From positions 29,641-93,640 of the forward strand of contig NZ_NKJI01000021.1 of assembly GCF_002277815.1 (NCBI RefSeq): a stretch of 64,000 bases of DNA. The letters are read 5' to 3'. The stretch comes from Pseudomonas sp. ERMR1:02 (GTDB taxonomy: Bacteria; Pseudomonadota; Gammaproteobacteria; Pseudomonadales; Pseudomonadaceae). The notes under the pieces are model-generated. The model was given only the letters and a program-made list of their open reading frames with translations. It was not told the origin of the DNA and did no database searches. Below, piece after piece: positions 36,596 through 45,614 of the stretch; position 1 is the stretch's first letter, and the number at the start of each line of letters is the position of its first letter. Made by a program: the position numbers and the translations under genes.

Positions 36596-38137
36596 TCAAA
36601 AGTACGTGGGCCAGGTGCGCATTTCATGGCGCCCGATGCCGTGATTGATGGCACGTCGCTGAGCGGCCAGTGCCTCGACGAGGAAGCGACGGGTTTCGCT
36701 TGGTGCGATGACCTCGTGTGTGCCCATTGCACCGGCTAGCGCGAAGGCCGACGTGTCCTTTGAGAACTCGGCATGCAGGCGGTCATAGCATTCGGGGTCA
36801 GCCTCGCGCGTTACATCATGGACGACACTGACCGCAACGCCTGGATCGACAAAACTGACATCCGCCGTGCACCAGGCCGCAGACTGGTCGCTGTTGCGGC
36901 CACCGCCGAAATTCAGATAGGCCTGGCCGAAACTCTTGCGCACGATCACCGAGATCTTCGGCACTGAACACAGCTGAACGGCGTGAATCATGTTCATGAT
37001 GTGGGCAGGCGCGGCGCGTTTCTCGCCTTCGATTCCCACCAGGAAACCGGGTGTGTCGACAAGAAAGATCAGCGGGATGTTAAACGAGTCGCACAGTGCG
37101 ATGAAACCGGTGGCCTTGCGGCAGGCATCGGCGTCCAGCGCCCCGCCCTTGAATTGCGGGTTGGAGGCGACGATGCCGATGCTGGCGCCTTCCAGACGGG
37201 CGAGGGCGGTGACCACAGAACGCCCGAAGCGGTCCTTGAGCTGGAACAGGCTGTCGTGATCGACCAGCGTCGCAAGCAACTTGCGCATGTCGTAGGTCTT
37301 GGTGCGCTCGACTGGGACGATGGATTGCGGACCCGATGCATCGGGCCGGTCTTCAGGTCCGCAAGGCAGCACGACCGGCGTCTCATTGGAGTGGGAGGGC
37401 AGGTAGCCGAGAAAGCGTCGGATGGCGGCCAACGCTTGCTGGTCGGTGTTGACGACCATGTCGGCCAGCCCGGTGGTTTCAGCGTGCATGCGCCAGCCGC
37501 CGAGTTCTTCGGTATCCGATGATTCACCGATGGCCACTGAGGTGACTTTGGGACTGGAAACGGCGAGCAACGCGCCCTTGCGCATCACCGTAAAGTCGGC
37601 CAGGCACGAGTACCAGCTCGCCGAGCCGAAGCAGGGGCCGAGCACCGCACTGACCCACGGCGTCTCGCGGCGTCGACAGTATTGTTGGGCGTCCTGTCCG
37701 GCACTGGCCATGCTGGCCGCGCCCATCGCATCCTGCATACGCTGACCCGACGACTCGCCAAGAAAGATCAGCGGCATGCCGTTGCGGGTGGCACATTCCT
37801 TCAGGTAGGCGATCTTGCGCGCATTGATCCACGAGGACGATGCGCCTTTAACTGTCATGTCGTTGGACACGACCGCCACCCGGCGCGAATCGATGCGCCC
37901 GAAGCCGGTGATCTTGCCGTCGGCGGGTGTGCTGTCCCGATCCTCGGGGCGCGACGAATGCGCCAACATGCCGATTTCGCTGAACGACTGCGGGTCCAGC
38001 AGGCCATGCAGACGTTCCCGTGCGTTGAGCACGCCGGCATCACGGCGCGCCTGAAGTTTCGCCTCGCCGCCCATTTCCAGGACGTTGGTACGGCGCGAAT
38101 CAAGCTCTTGTTCGGTGAATGTGTGCTCGTGGGTCAT
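36596..38137 (-). CDS. Acyl-CoA carboxylase, carboxyltransferase subunit (first copy)
   Basis: 513 residues of the PccB/AccD5/MmdA (12S) class, with alpha- and beta-type crotonase folds in one chain. N-terminal domain: NARERLHGLLDPQSFSEIG, FLGESSGQRMQDAMG and LGPCFGSASWYSCLADF. C-terminal domain: FNIPLIFLVDTPGFLVGIEG with the oxyanion Gly pair, KISVIVRKSFGQAYLNFGGG. It transfers CO2 from biotin to an acyl-CoA, or the reverse. Last of the leftward carboxylase genes. Its closest relative in the window is the second copy at 48858, but the two are only distantly alike, implying different substrates or partners. Confidence 0.9.
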   Translation of the reverse strand: MTHEHTFTEQELDSRRTNVLEMGGEAKLQARRDAGVLNARERLHGLLDPQSFSEIGMLAHSSRPEDRDSTPADGKITGFGRIDSRRVAVVSNDMTVKGASSSWINARKIAYLKECATRNGMPLIFLGESSGQRMQDAMGAASMASAGQDAQQYCRRRETPWVSAVLGPCFGSASWYSCLADFTVMRKGALLAVSSPKVTSVAIGESSDTEELGGWRMHAETTGLADMVVNTDQQALAAIRRFLGYLPSHSNETPVVLPCGPEDRPDASGPQSIVPVERTKTYDMRKLLATLVDHDSLFQLKDRFGRSVVTALARLEGASIGIVASNPQFKGGALDADACRKATGFIALCDSFNIPLIFLVDTPGFLVGIEGEKRAAPAHIMNMIHAVQLCSVPKISVIVRKSFGQAYLNFGGGRNSDQSAAWCTADVSFVDPGVAVSVVHDVTREADPECYDRLHAEFSKDTSAFALAGAMGTHEVIAPSETRRFLVEALAAQRRAINHGIGRHEMRTWPTYF

Positions 38138-38164
38138 CGTGAACTCTCGTTGGGGGCCATGACG

Positions 38165-39349
38165 TTAATCACCGACACTCGTTGCCAGCACCATGGTCAT
38201 ATACGCCGACATCAGTAGCCCGCTGGCCTGGACCAGGCAACTGCTGGCATTGGCGACCTGACGTTCGCCGCATTCGCCGCGCAGTTGACGCACGGATTCG
38301 ATCAGCAGTTGCATGCCGAACTGACCGGAGTGATTGAAGGCCAGTCCGCCGCCGGAGGTATTCACCGGCAAGGCGCCACCGGGCGCGGCGATGCCGCTGC
38401 GCAGGAAGGCGCCCGCCTGACCTGGCGCGCAGAATTCCATGGCTTCGAGTGCGACCAGCACGTTGATGGTAAAGGCGTCGTAGATCTGCACCATGCTCAA
38501 CTCGCTACGCGGGATGCCGGACATGCGCAGGGCACGATTGGCGCAATCGCCGATCACGCCATAATCGAGCCAGTCAGACGAGCCGAGCGGGGTCGCATGG
38601 TGCAGATAGGTATCGGCAAAGCCCCGGATGAAGACAGGCGCCTTGGCTAACGAGCGGGCATGATCGGCCCTGGTGAGAATCAACGCACCGGCACCATCGC
38701 TGACGAGGCAGATATCGGCCTTGCGCAAAGGATCGCAAATGAGCGGTGAAGCCAGGTACGCGTCTATCGTAAGCGGCTCGCGCAACGTGGCCTGTGGATT
38801 CAGTCCAGCCCAGCGTCGCGCATTGATCGCCACTGCGCCAAGGTCCTCGGCGCAGGCTTGATAGCGATGCAAGTATTGTTGCGCGAGCATCGCGTACCAG
38901 CTGATCGGACTGAGTACGCCGTAGGGCGCGATAAATTGTCCTGACGGAGAGCGCGGGTCGGTCACCACGCCGCCACGGCTGCGACTGTGATCCAGGCGTT
39001 GGGTGCTGCCATACGTGACCAGCGCCACCGAGCACAAGCCAGCTTCGATCGCGGCCATGGCGTGGATCAGGTGGGTGAGTGGCGAGCCGCCGCCCACCAC
39101 CGTGCTGTCGACGTGACGCGGCGTGATCCCCAGGTATTCGCTCACCAACAGCGCATTGGCGCGGTCGTCCCAGTGGGCGAAGACCCCATCGACATCCGCG
39201 AGCGCGAGCCCTGCATCGAGTAAGGCGTCACGGGCCGAGCGGCATTGCAGGGAAAGTGCGGTGTCGCCCGGCTCAGCCTTGCCAAGACCGGCCTCGCCGA
39301 TACCGACAATGGCGTAGTGGTCGGCCAAGCGTGAAGGATCGTTCGTCAT
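38165..39349 (-). CDS. Thiolase-fold protein (SCP-x/Ltp-like)
   Basis: 394 residues. The N-terminal ADHYAIVGIGEAGLGKAEPG and the later DLGAVAINARRWAGLNPQA, KADICLVSDGAGALILTRAD and GGGLAFNHSGQFGMQLLIES define the lipid-transfer-protein/SCP-x thiolase group. Around residue 90, where thiolases carry the nucleophilic Cys, the sequence is DSTVVGGGSPLTHLIHAM, with no Cys. Ltp-type aldolases of steroid side-chain degradation also lack thiolase chemistry and work with a DUF35 partner, which is encoded three genes upstream here. I infer a C-C cleaving enzyme on a CoA thioester. Overlaps the ligase gene by 4 bases. Confidence 0.82.
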   Translation of the reverse strand: MTNDPSRLADHYAIVGIGEAGLGKAEPGDTALSLQCRSARDALLDAGLALADVDGVFAHWDDRANALLVSEYLGITPRHVDSTVVGGGSPLTHLIHAMAAIEAGLCSVALVTYGSTQRLDHSRSRGGVVTDPRSPSGQFIAPYGVLSPISWYAMLAQQYLHRYQACAEDLGAVAINARRWAGLNPQATLREPLTIDAYLASPLICDPLRKADICLVSDGAGALILTRADHARSLAKAPVFIRGFADTYLHHATPLGSSDWLDYGVIGDCANRALRMSGIPRSELSMVQIYDAFTINVLVALEAMEFCAPGQAGAFLRSGIAAPGGALPVNTSGGGLAFNHSGQFGMQLLIESVRQLRGECGERQVANASSCLVQASGLLMSAYMTMVLATSVGD

Positions 39350-40875
39350 GCTTGGGGCTCCTGTGCGATGAGCTGCGCCCGCACGTCTTTCTTCAACACC
39401 TTGCCGACCGGGCTGCGCGGCAGGGTCTCCCAGAACAACACCTGTTTGGGCGTCTTCAGGCTGCCAAGCTTGTCGCGGCATATCGTGATGAACTCTTCGG
39501 ACGTGGCGCTGGCGCCAGCCTTGAGTTCGATGACGGCGATGACTTTTTCACCCCAATCGGCATCGGGAGTACCGACCACCGCGCAATCCATCACCGCCGG
39601 ATGCGCCCAGATCACCTGCTCGATCTCGCTCGGATAGATGTTGAAACCGCCGGAGATGATCATGTCCTTGGTGCGATCGACGATGTACAGGTAGCCGCCT
39701 TCGTCGAATACGCCGATGTCACCGGTGTGGTGCCAACCAAAGCGTCGTGCCTCGGCGTTGGCCTGCGGATTGTCGTAGTAACCCGGGGCGACCAGCTCGC
39801 CTCGGGCGACGATTTCACCCCGCTCGCCGGGCTCGACGAACCGTCCGTCTTCGTCCATCAGCGCCACTTCGCAGGCGCCGGTGGGACGGCCAGCGGAGCC
39901 CAAGTGCTTGCCGTCACGCATGTGATCTTCGCGGGTCAGCATCGTGATCACACCGGGCACTTCGGATTGGCCGTAGGCCTGCACAAACACCGGTCCCCAC
40001 AGGGCGATGCCTTCGCGCAATTTGTCCACCGACATCGGCGCGGCGCCGTAGATCACGTACTCCAGTGAGGAACAGTCGCGGGTTTTGGCATCCGGATGCG
40101 ACAGCAGCCGATAGATCAGCGTGGGTGGCAGGAACAGGTGGGTGATGCGTTCCCTTTCGATGGTTTCAAGGACCGCGCCCGGGTCGGCGGACGGTGCGAT
40201 CACGTTGCGCGTGCCGAAACTCGACAACGCCATGGCCGTGGCACCGGCGGCATGGGTCAGCGGTGCGACGACCAGGTGCGCGGGGCTTTTTGCCGGTGGC
40301 ATGAACTGGTTGCCGATGCGGTAGCAGGCCAGTAATGCGCGATGGCTTTGCATGATCGCCTTGGGCCGACCGGTGGTGCCGCCGGAGGATTTGATCAGCG
40401 CGGTGTCGTCGAGGGATTGGCGCACGGTGCAACGCTGGCCCGCGTGTTCGCGGCACCAGTCGGCGATGCTCAGGCCGTCGACGGGGTCGTCCAGGCCGAT
40501 CACGGTTGTCAGGGTCGGCACGCCGGCGCGGATGCGTTCGGCATGCTCGGCGTATTGCGAGTGCAGTACCAGCACGGACACCTGGGTGAAACTCATGAAC
40601 CAGATCAGGCTGTCGATCGAATCACGGGCATTGAGCGGAACAAAGGTCGCCCCTGCGCGCAAGGCGCCCAGCATGGCGACGAAGCTCAATGGGTGATTGG
40701 GCGCCAGTACGCCGACATGGGGGGAGCGCAGTCGCAGCAATGTCAGGGCATGTCCGATGGCATGGGAGTTGGCCTGAACCTCGGCGTAGGTGAGGCTGAA
40801 GCCTGTGCCTTGCAGGCAGGCATTGTCCGGATGGCGATCGGCGCCGGCATCAAAGTGGTCGGTGATCATTTCCAT
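39346..40875 (-). CDS. Acyl-CoA synthetase (ANL superfamily, first copy)
   Basis: 509 residues. The ATP-binding loop is ALIKSSGGTTGRPKAIMQSH, the adenylate motif includes YGQSEVPGV, followed by WHHTGDIGVFDEGGYLYIVD and the hinge RTKDMIISGGFNIYPSEIEQ; the C-terminal catalytic Lys lies in LPRSPVGKVLKKDV. It activates a carboxylic acid to its CoA thioester via an acyl-AMP. Placed between the DUF35 and thiolase-fold genes with overlaps, it probably supplies their CoA ester. Substrate unknown. Confidence 0.9.
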   Translation of the reverse strand: MEMITDHFDAGADRHPDNACLQGTGFSLTYAEVQANSHAIGHALTLLRLRSPHVGVLAPNHPLSFVAMLGALRAGATFVPLNARDSIDSLIWFMSFTQVSVLVLHSQYAEHAERIRAGVPTLTTVIGLDDPVDGLSIADWCREHAGQRCTVRQSLDDTALIKSSGGTTGRPKAIMQSHRALLACYRIGNQFMPPAKSPAHLVVAPLTHAAGATAMALSSFGTRNVIAPSADPGAVLETIERERITHLFLPPTLIYRLLSHPDAKTRDCSSLEYVIYGAAPMSVDKLREGIALWGPVFVQAYGQSEVPGVITMLTREDHMRDGKHLGSAGRPTGACEVALMDEDGRFVEPGERGEIVARGELVAPGYYDNPQANAEARRFGWHHTGDIGVFDEGGYLYIVDRTKDMIISGGFNIYPSEIEQVIWAHPAVMDCAVVGTPDADWGEKVIAVIELKAGASATSEEFITICRDKLGSLKTPKQVLFWETLPRSPVGKVLKKDVRAQLIAQEPQA

Positions 40876-40883
40876 GGTGACGG

Positions 40884-41300
40884 CTAATCCAAAAGAGTGA
40901 ACTGGGGCAGCGTGCAGGATTCGCTGACGGACTCGAAACAGACACTGACGCGGGCACCGATGGCGACGCGGTCGAGATTGGCGTCGAGGATGTTGGCCAG
41001 CAGACGTACGCCTTCATCGAGATCGATCAGCGCCACGACATAAGGCAGCCGGGACGCGAAGGCAGGCGAGGGAGCAATCCGACAGACCGTGAAGGTGTAG
41101 ATGCAGCCAAGGCCGCTGGCATCGATCCATTCGATTTCGTCGCACAGGCAACTGATGCAAAACGCCCGTGGGTAGAACTGGCATTTGCCGCAGCGGGCGC
41201 AGCGCTGGATCACCAGGCGCTGTTCCTGCGCGGCCGCCCAATACGCAGCCGTTTCGCGGGTGGGTTGCGGCAGCGGCCGTGAAGAAGGAGGAGTCGACAT
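40884..41300 (-). CDS. DUF35/OB-fold protein with Zn ribbon
   Basis: 138 residues. N-terminal rubredoxin-like zinc ribbon: CARCGKCQFYPRAFCISCLC (two Cys-X2-Cys pairs) after an aromatic helix TAAYWAAAQEQRLVIQ; then the OB-fold CIYTFTVCRIAPSPAFASRL, PYVVALIDLDEGVRLLANIL. DUF35 proteins partner thiolase-fold enzymes (Ltp2-type aldolases, archaeal thiolase-HMG-CoA synthase complexes). The thiolase-fold partner here is two genes downstream. The start at 41300 is chosen as the first Met after the preceding gene's stop (41308). Confidence 0.85.
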   Translation of the reverse strand: MSTPPSSRPLPQPTRETAAYWAAAQEQRLVIQRCARCGKCQFYPRAFCISCLCDEIEWIDASGLGCIYTFTVCRIAPSPAFASRLPYVVALIDLDEGVRLLANILDANLDRVAIGARVSVCFESVSESCTLPQFTLLD

Positions 41301-41307
41301 GGCAACC

Positions 41308-42807
41308 TCAGCGAGTACGCAGTTCGAAACCGGCCATGGCGATGTGCACATGGCGTTGTTCCGGGAGCTTGGCCAAACCCGCGATCAGTTCGTGCAGCGG
41401 GCGACGCACGCTGAAGGTGTCGTCGATCACCGTGGGCACCAGCCCGGTGATTTTTTCGTCGCCGTACATGGCACGCAGCAGCAGTTCATCATCCGACAGG
41501 CCGCTGTAGCGACGACGCAGCTCGGGCACCCTTGGCGCCAGCACCGGCGGTTCAATGGCAACTTCACGAGAACCGTTGGCGAGCACACGATCCATGACGT
41601 TGGGGTCCACCGGCAGCGGCAAGGCACCGAAGTAGCCGCACACGTATTTTTTCACCTCATCCGGCACCACCTTGTAGCGCTCGCCGCTGAGCACGTTCAT
41701 CACCGCTTGCGCGGCGATCATGGCGGGGAAGGGCGTGGCCATGACCGGCGAGCCCAGTTCCACGCGAACGCGGGCGATCTCTTCGAGGACCATCGGCAGC
41801 TTGTCGGCAATCCCCGCCAGTTGCAGCTGCGATTGCAGGTTGGACATGGCGCCGCCGGCGTACTGGGTGACGAAGTGCGCCGGGTCGTATTCCGCCGGGA
41901 TACCTACAGGGAAACCGTTTTCTTCGGCGACGCCCGCCAAATAGTCACCGACCTCATCCGCAGCGCGGTCATCGAAAGTGACCTCGAAGCCGATCTCGCG
42001 CAGGTTGCGCGCCAGCATCTGTGCCGCCGGCCCGGCATTGCCGTTGGCCAGCGGATCAATCGAGCACAGCAGGCGGTCGGCACCGTGTACCGCCGCTTCT
42101 AGCGCCACCAGCGAGCCGGTGGCATTCAGGCAATGGGTGAGCACTTCCAGCGGCCGATCACCGATTACTGCCTTGATTGCCGGCACAATGCTGCGCACCT
42201 GTTCCACCGTCATGCTGCCGCCGGCATCGCCGAAGGCAAAGGCGTCGATATCGAAGCGCCCGATGGCCTCACGGGCCTTGGCGGCGTAGAACGGCGCGTC
42301 GTAGCCCGGTGCCAGGTTGTAAACCATCGCGAGGGTGGTGGTGGCGCCCAAACGCTTGGCGGTGGTCATCGCCGGCACCAGGTTGTCCCAGCAGTGCAGC
42401 GAATCGAGAAAACCGAAGTCGCGCGCACCGTTGGCGAACAGACGTTCGACGTACAGTTCGCTCAGGTCGTCCGGCTCTGGGTAGAAGCTGCGCAGCATGT
42501 TGCTACGCACGATGCCGCGCAGCGGCGTGTGGCGGATGCGCTCAGACAACAGGCGGAGCCGTTCCAGTGGATTTTGATTGAGAAACAGCACGCTGGCGTC
42601 GAACTGCACCAGGGCAATGGCTTCAATCACATCAAAACCCAGGGCATCCAGACGCTCGGCCATTGGCAGCATGTGTTCGGTGCGCATGCGCGTCGCCCAC
42701 AGGCATTGGTGCGCGTCGCGCAGGGTCGCATCGACCAGCTGAATGCGCCGGCGTTTGCCGGTACGGACGAATTCGGCGTGCACTTTTTCGCGTAGTAGAT
42801 TCAGCAC
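41308..42807 (-). CDS. Transcarboxylase-5S/PycB-like subunit A (catalytic residues altered)
   Basis: 499 residues of the HMGL-like plus PYC_OADA family. N-terminal LVDATLRDAHQCLWATRMRT keeps the metal Asp and the substrate Arg region, and the C-terminal GGAMSNLQSQLQLAGIADKL is well conserved. But where 5S/pyruvate carboxylase have ALKDMA with the carboxylated Lys, this has AFGDAG. The HCH metal pair is THCL, so the second His is Leu. The catalytic Thr of GTQAVFN is Ala (AAQAVMN). These comparisons use the Propionibacterium 5S sequence from memory. It may therefore act on another substrate or be structural. It lies 3 bases from its paralogue. Confidence 0.85.
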   Translation of the reverse strand: MLNLLREKVHAEFVRTGKRRRIQLVDATLRDAHQCLWATRMRTEHMLPMAERLDALGFDVIEAIALVQFDASVLFLNQNPLERLRLLSERIRHTPLRGIVRSNMLRSFYPEPDDLSELYVERLFANGARDFGFLDSLHCWDNLVPAMTTAKRLGATTTLAMVYNLAPGYDAPFYAAKAREAIGRFDIDAFAFGDAGGSMTVEQVRSIVPAIKAVIGDRPLEVLTHCLNATGSLVALEAAVHGADRLLCSIDPLANGNAGPAAQMLARNLREIGFEVTFDDRAADEVGDYLAGVAEENGFPVGIPAEYDPAHFVTQYAGGAMSNLQSQLQLAGIADKLPMVLEEIARVRVELGSPVMATPFPAMIAAQAVMNVLSGERYKVVPDEVKKYVCGYFGALPLPVDPNVMDRVLANGSREVAIEPPVLAPRVPELRRRYSGLSDDELLLRAMYGDEKITGLVPTVIDDTFSVRRPLHELIAGLAKLPEQRHVHIAMAGFELRTR

Positions 42808-42810
42808 ATG

Positions 42811-44208
42811 TCACCCCTTGCTGTGTTCGAGATGGATGGACAGGCCGGGGCCTGTGACACTCAATACGGTGTAGCCGGGCCAGCGTTGCAGCAGCCCTTG
42901 TGTGAGGGCTTGCTCGGGTGTGCGGATTTCATGGTGAAGCCTGTGCAATGGCGGCAGTGCCCGGCAGCCGCAGATCAGCGCTGCCAGCTCATCCTCGGTG
43001 GCGGCCAGGTTGACCGCACGGCATGGGCTCGAAACGGCACCAATGCGCTGGTGCACGTGGGTCAGCGAGGTCGTGATCGATCCGTAGCAACCTTGCAGCC
43101 AGCGGCGCAAGGCCGGTTGCAGCGTGGCGTAGCGTTCACCGGCGTCGAGATGCTCGAGTGCCTGTCGCGCGATGGCCTGTGCAAAGGGTTGCAGCATCGG
43201 TGGCTGGCCAAGCTCCTCGCGAATGCGCGTGCATTCGCGGGAAAACTCGAACAGGTCGGCCAGGCGCCCGCGCTCGCGCAACGCTTGCATGGCCTGGACG
43301 GCGATTTCCCCCGGCAATTGGTGCTCGTAGGGCGCCAAGTCGAAGGCCCAGGGCTGGCTTTCGGGGAATCCTTCCTGATCCGCCAGGGCACTGAACTGAG
43401 CCTCGGCGTCTTTTATCCGGTCCTGATCCGGTGCCTGCTGCGGCAATTCCAGCAGCGCGGCGGAGCGCACCAGCAGTGGCAGCGAAGGCACCGACGCGCC
43501 GTTGGCGACGCAGGGCAGCGCGGTGTCGATGCGCTCGATGCCCAGGCGCATCACCTCCAGCGCGACCTGCGGGCCGAGGCCGGTGTGGCAGCGGGTATGC
43601 AAGTCCAACGGCGTCCCTTCCAGACCACCGCGCAGCGCCGAGAACAAACCGGCCAAGCGCTCGACATGCAGCAGCCCGGCTTCGTCGCGCAGCATGACGC
43701 GCTGTGCACCGGCCTGAACCATCTGTGCAGCGCACGCCCCATAGAAAGCGTCGCTGTGTGCCTGATCGTCGGCAAAAGGCAGGGCGGCAATGGCTATCAG
43801 CCCATTGGCCCGCGCCAATTGCACGGCGTTGCCCAAGCGCTGCAAATCCAGCTGCGGGTCGATCAGTACCACCTCGCTGACGCCATGACGGGCGAGCAGG
43901 CGCAGCCAGGTATTCAGCGCCTCGCCCGACAGCACATCGACGTGGCCATGGGCGGGTAGCAGATTCACCGTCGCGCGCAGCGGCGTGCCATTGGCGCGTT
44001 CCTTTAGTGCGGCAACGCGTTGCAGCGGATTTTCATCACGGCGCAGGCATTGCGCGATCACTGCAGGGCTCAATACGTCGATCGCGGCAAGCCGGGCGTG
44101 TCCCAGCGAGTTCATTGTCCCCAGCAGCATCGCCGTGCTGGCGGCTCCTTCCCAGATTGCGGACTGGCCATCGCTCAGGCTGACGTCGACCCATGTTGTC
44201 ATGCTCAT
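42811..44208 (-). CDS. Transcarboxylase-5S/PycB-like subunit B (strongly divergent)
   Basis: 465 residues, a paralogue of the next gene but far more diverged. The N-terminal loop is WVDVSLSDGQSAIWEGAAST instead of TLRDAHQS; the carboxy-Lys segment reads VMLRDEAGLL (Lys to Arg); the metal-His segment is LDLHTRCHTGLG, keeping only the first His. The barrel and the C-terminal helical domain (QLPGEIAVQAMQALRERGRL, FSRECTRIREELGQPPMLQP) are still recognisable. It overlaps the biotin-carboxylase stop by 4 bases. The pair of unequal 5S-like genes suggests a hetero-oligomer in which each chain has lost part of the ancestral site. Confidence 0.8.
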   Translation of the reverse strand: MSMTTWVDVSLSDGQSAIWEGAASTAMLLGTMNSLGHARLAAIDVLSPAVIAQCLRRDENPLQRVAALKERANGTPLRATVNLLPAHGHVDVLSGEALNTWLRLLARHGVSEVVLIDPQLDLQRLGNAVQLARANGLIAIAALPFADDQAHSDAFYGACAAQMVQAGAQRVMLRDEAGLLHVERLAGLFSALRGGLEGTPLDLHTRCHTGLGPQVALEVMRLGIERIDTALPCVANGASVPSLPLLVRSAALLELPQQAPDQDRIKDAEAQFSALADQEGFPESQPWAFDLAPYEHQLPGEIAVQAMQALRERGRLADLFEFSRECTRIREELGQPPMLQPFAQAIARQALEHLDAGERYATLQPALRRWLQGCYGSITTSLTHVHQRIGAVSSPCRAVNLAATEDELAALICGCRALPPLHRLHHEIRTPEQALTQGLLQRWPGYTVLSVTGPGLSIHLEHSKG

Positions 44209-45614
44209 GCGCGCTCCTTGGCTTGTTTCAAAGCCTGTTTGCGGGCCGGGACGAAGACGTCTTCAACCCAGCGCGTGGTGACGCTGCCGGCGACGAAGTC
44301 CGGGTGATCGAGCACGGCGTGGTGGAAACTGGCGGTGGTGCTAAGCCCCACCACTTTCATGTCCGCAAGGGCCTTGCGCATCAGCACGATGGCCTCGTTT
44401 CGGGTCGGTGCATGCACGATCAGTTTGGCCAGCAGGGAGTCATAGAAAGGCGGCACGGTGGCGCCGCTGTAGCAGTGGGTATCGACCCGTACACCCTTGC
44501 CTTTGGGGGGCTGCCATTCGCTGACCTGACCCGGGCTTGGCAGGAAATTACGGTCCGGATCCTCGGCGTTGATCCGGCACTCGATGGCATGGCCGGTCAG
44601 TTTCACGTCGGCCTGACTGAACGACAGCGGCAGGCCGGCGGCGATGCGAATCTGTTCAGCGACGAGATCGTAGCCGGTGATCATTTCGGTCACCGGATGC
44701 TCGACCTGGATTCGGGTATTCATTTCCAGAAAATAGAATTTGCCATCGCGGTCATCGACCACGAATTCGATCGTACCCGCGCCGAAATAGCCGACGTTTT
44801 TCGCCAGACGTACGGCGCACTCGCCCATCTGCTCCCGGGTGTGTGACGCGAGGCTGGGGGAGGGCGCTTCTTCGATCAGTTTCTGGTGGCGGCGCTGCGT
44901 CGAGCACTCCCGCTCTCCCAGATGCACCACGTTGCCATGGCGGTCACCCATGATCTGGATTTCGATATGGCGTGCCAGTTCGATGAACTTCTCGACATAC
45001 AGGGTCGGATCGCCAAAGGCGGCCTGTGCTTCCGAGGACGCGGAGCGGAACGCCGCTTCAGCCTCTTCATCGCTGCGCACGATGCGCATGCCCCGCCCGC
45101 CGCCACCAGCGGTGGCCTTGAACAGCACCGGATAGCCGATGTCGCTGGCGATGGCGCGCGCGGTGTCGGCATCCGCCACGGCATCGGAACCGGGTACTCG
45201 TGGCACTTCGGCTTTTTCCGCCAGACCGACGGCAGTGATCTTGTCGCCCATCGAGTCAATGATTTCGGCGGATGGACCGATGAACACCAGGCCGGCGTCC
45301 TCGCAAGCCTGAGCGAAATGTGAGCGTTCGGAGAGAAAGCCATAGCCCGGATGGATGGCGTCGCAGCGGTGTTCCAGTGCTGTACGTACCAGCAAATCGG
45401 CGCAGAGATAGCTTTGCGCTGCCGGAGCGGGGCCAATGACGACGTACTGATCGGCCAGACGGGCGGCCAGGCTGTCCTGGTCGGCTTCGGAGACCGCCGC
45501 CACCGATTCGATGCCCAGGGTTTTGCAGGCGCGGACAATGCGTACAGCGATTTCGCCACGATTGGCGATCAATACCCGACGGATGTCGCGGGTTGCCACG
45601 GGAATGCTGCTCAT
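44205..45614 (-). CDS. Biotin carboxylase subunit (AccC-like)
   Basis: 469 residues. N-terminal RRVLIANRGEIAVRIVRACK; ATP-grasp domain with GYPVLFKATAGGGGRGMRIV, the Glu-Arg-Glu-Cys-Ser motif HLGERECSTQRRHQKLIEEA, and YFLEMNTRIQVEHPVTEMIT with the catalytic Arg and metal Glu. It carboxylates biotin on the carrier protein using ATP and bicarbonate. All catalytic motifs look intact. The start at 45614 overlaps the biotin-carrier stop (TGATG). It is the only biotin carboxylase in the cluster, so it must serve both carboxyltransferases or rely on the housekeeping AccC elsewhere. Confidence 0.93.
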   Translation of the reverse strand: MSSIPVATRDIRRVLIANRGEIAVRIVRACKTLGIESVAAVSEADQDSLAARLADQYVVIGPAPAAQSYLCADLLVRTALEHRCDAIHPGYGFLSERSHFAQACEDAGLVFIGPSAEIIDSMGDKITAVGLAEKAEVPRVPGSDAVADADTARAIASDIGYPVLFKATAGGGGRGMRIVRSDEEAEAAFRSASSEAQAAFGDPTLYVEKFIELARHIEIQIMGDRHGNVVHLGERECSTQRRHQKLIEEAPSPSLASHTREQMGECAVRLAKNVGYFGAGTIEFVVDDRDGKFYFLEMNTRIQVEHPVTEMITGYDLVAEQIRIAAGLPLSFSQADVKLTGHAIECRINAEDPDRNFLPSPGQVSEWQPPKGKGVRVDTHCYSGATVPPFYDSLLAKLIVHAPTRNEAIVLMRKALADMKVVGLSTTASFHHAVLDHPDFVAGSVTTRWVEDVFVPARKQALKQAKERA

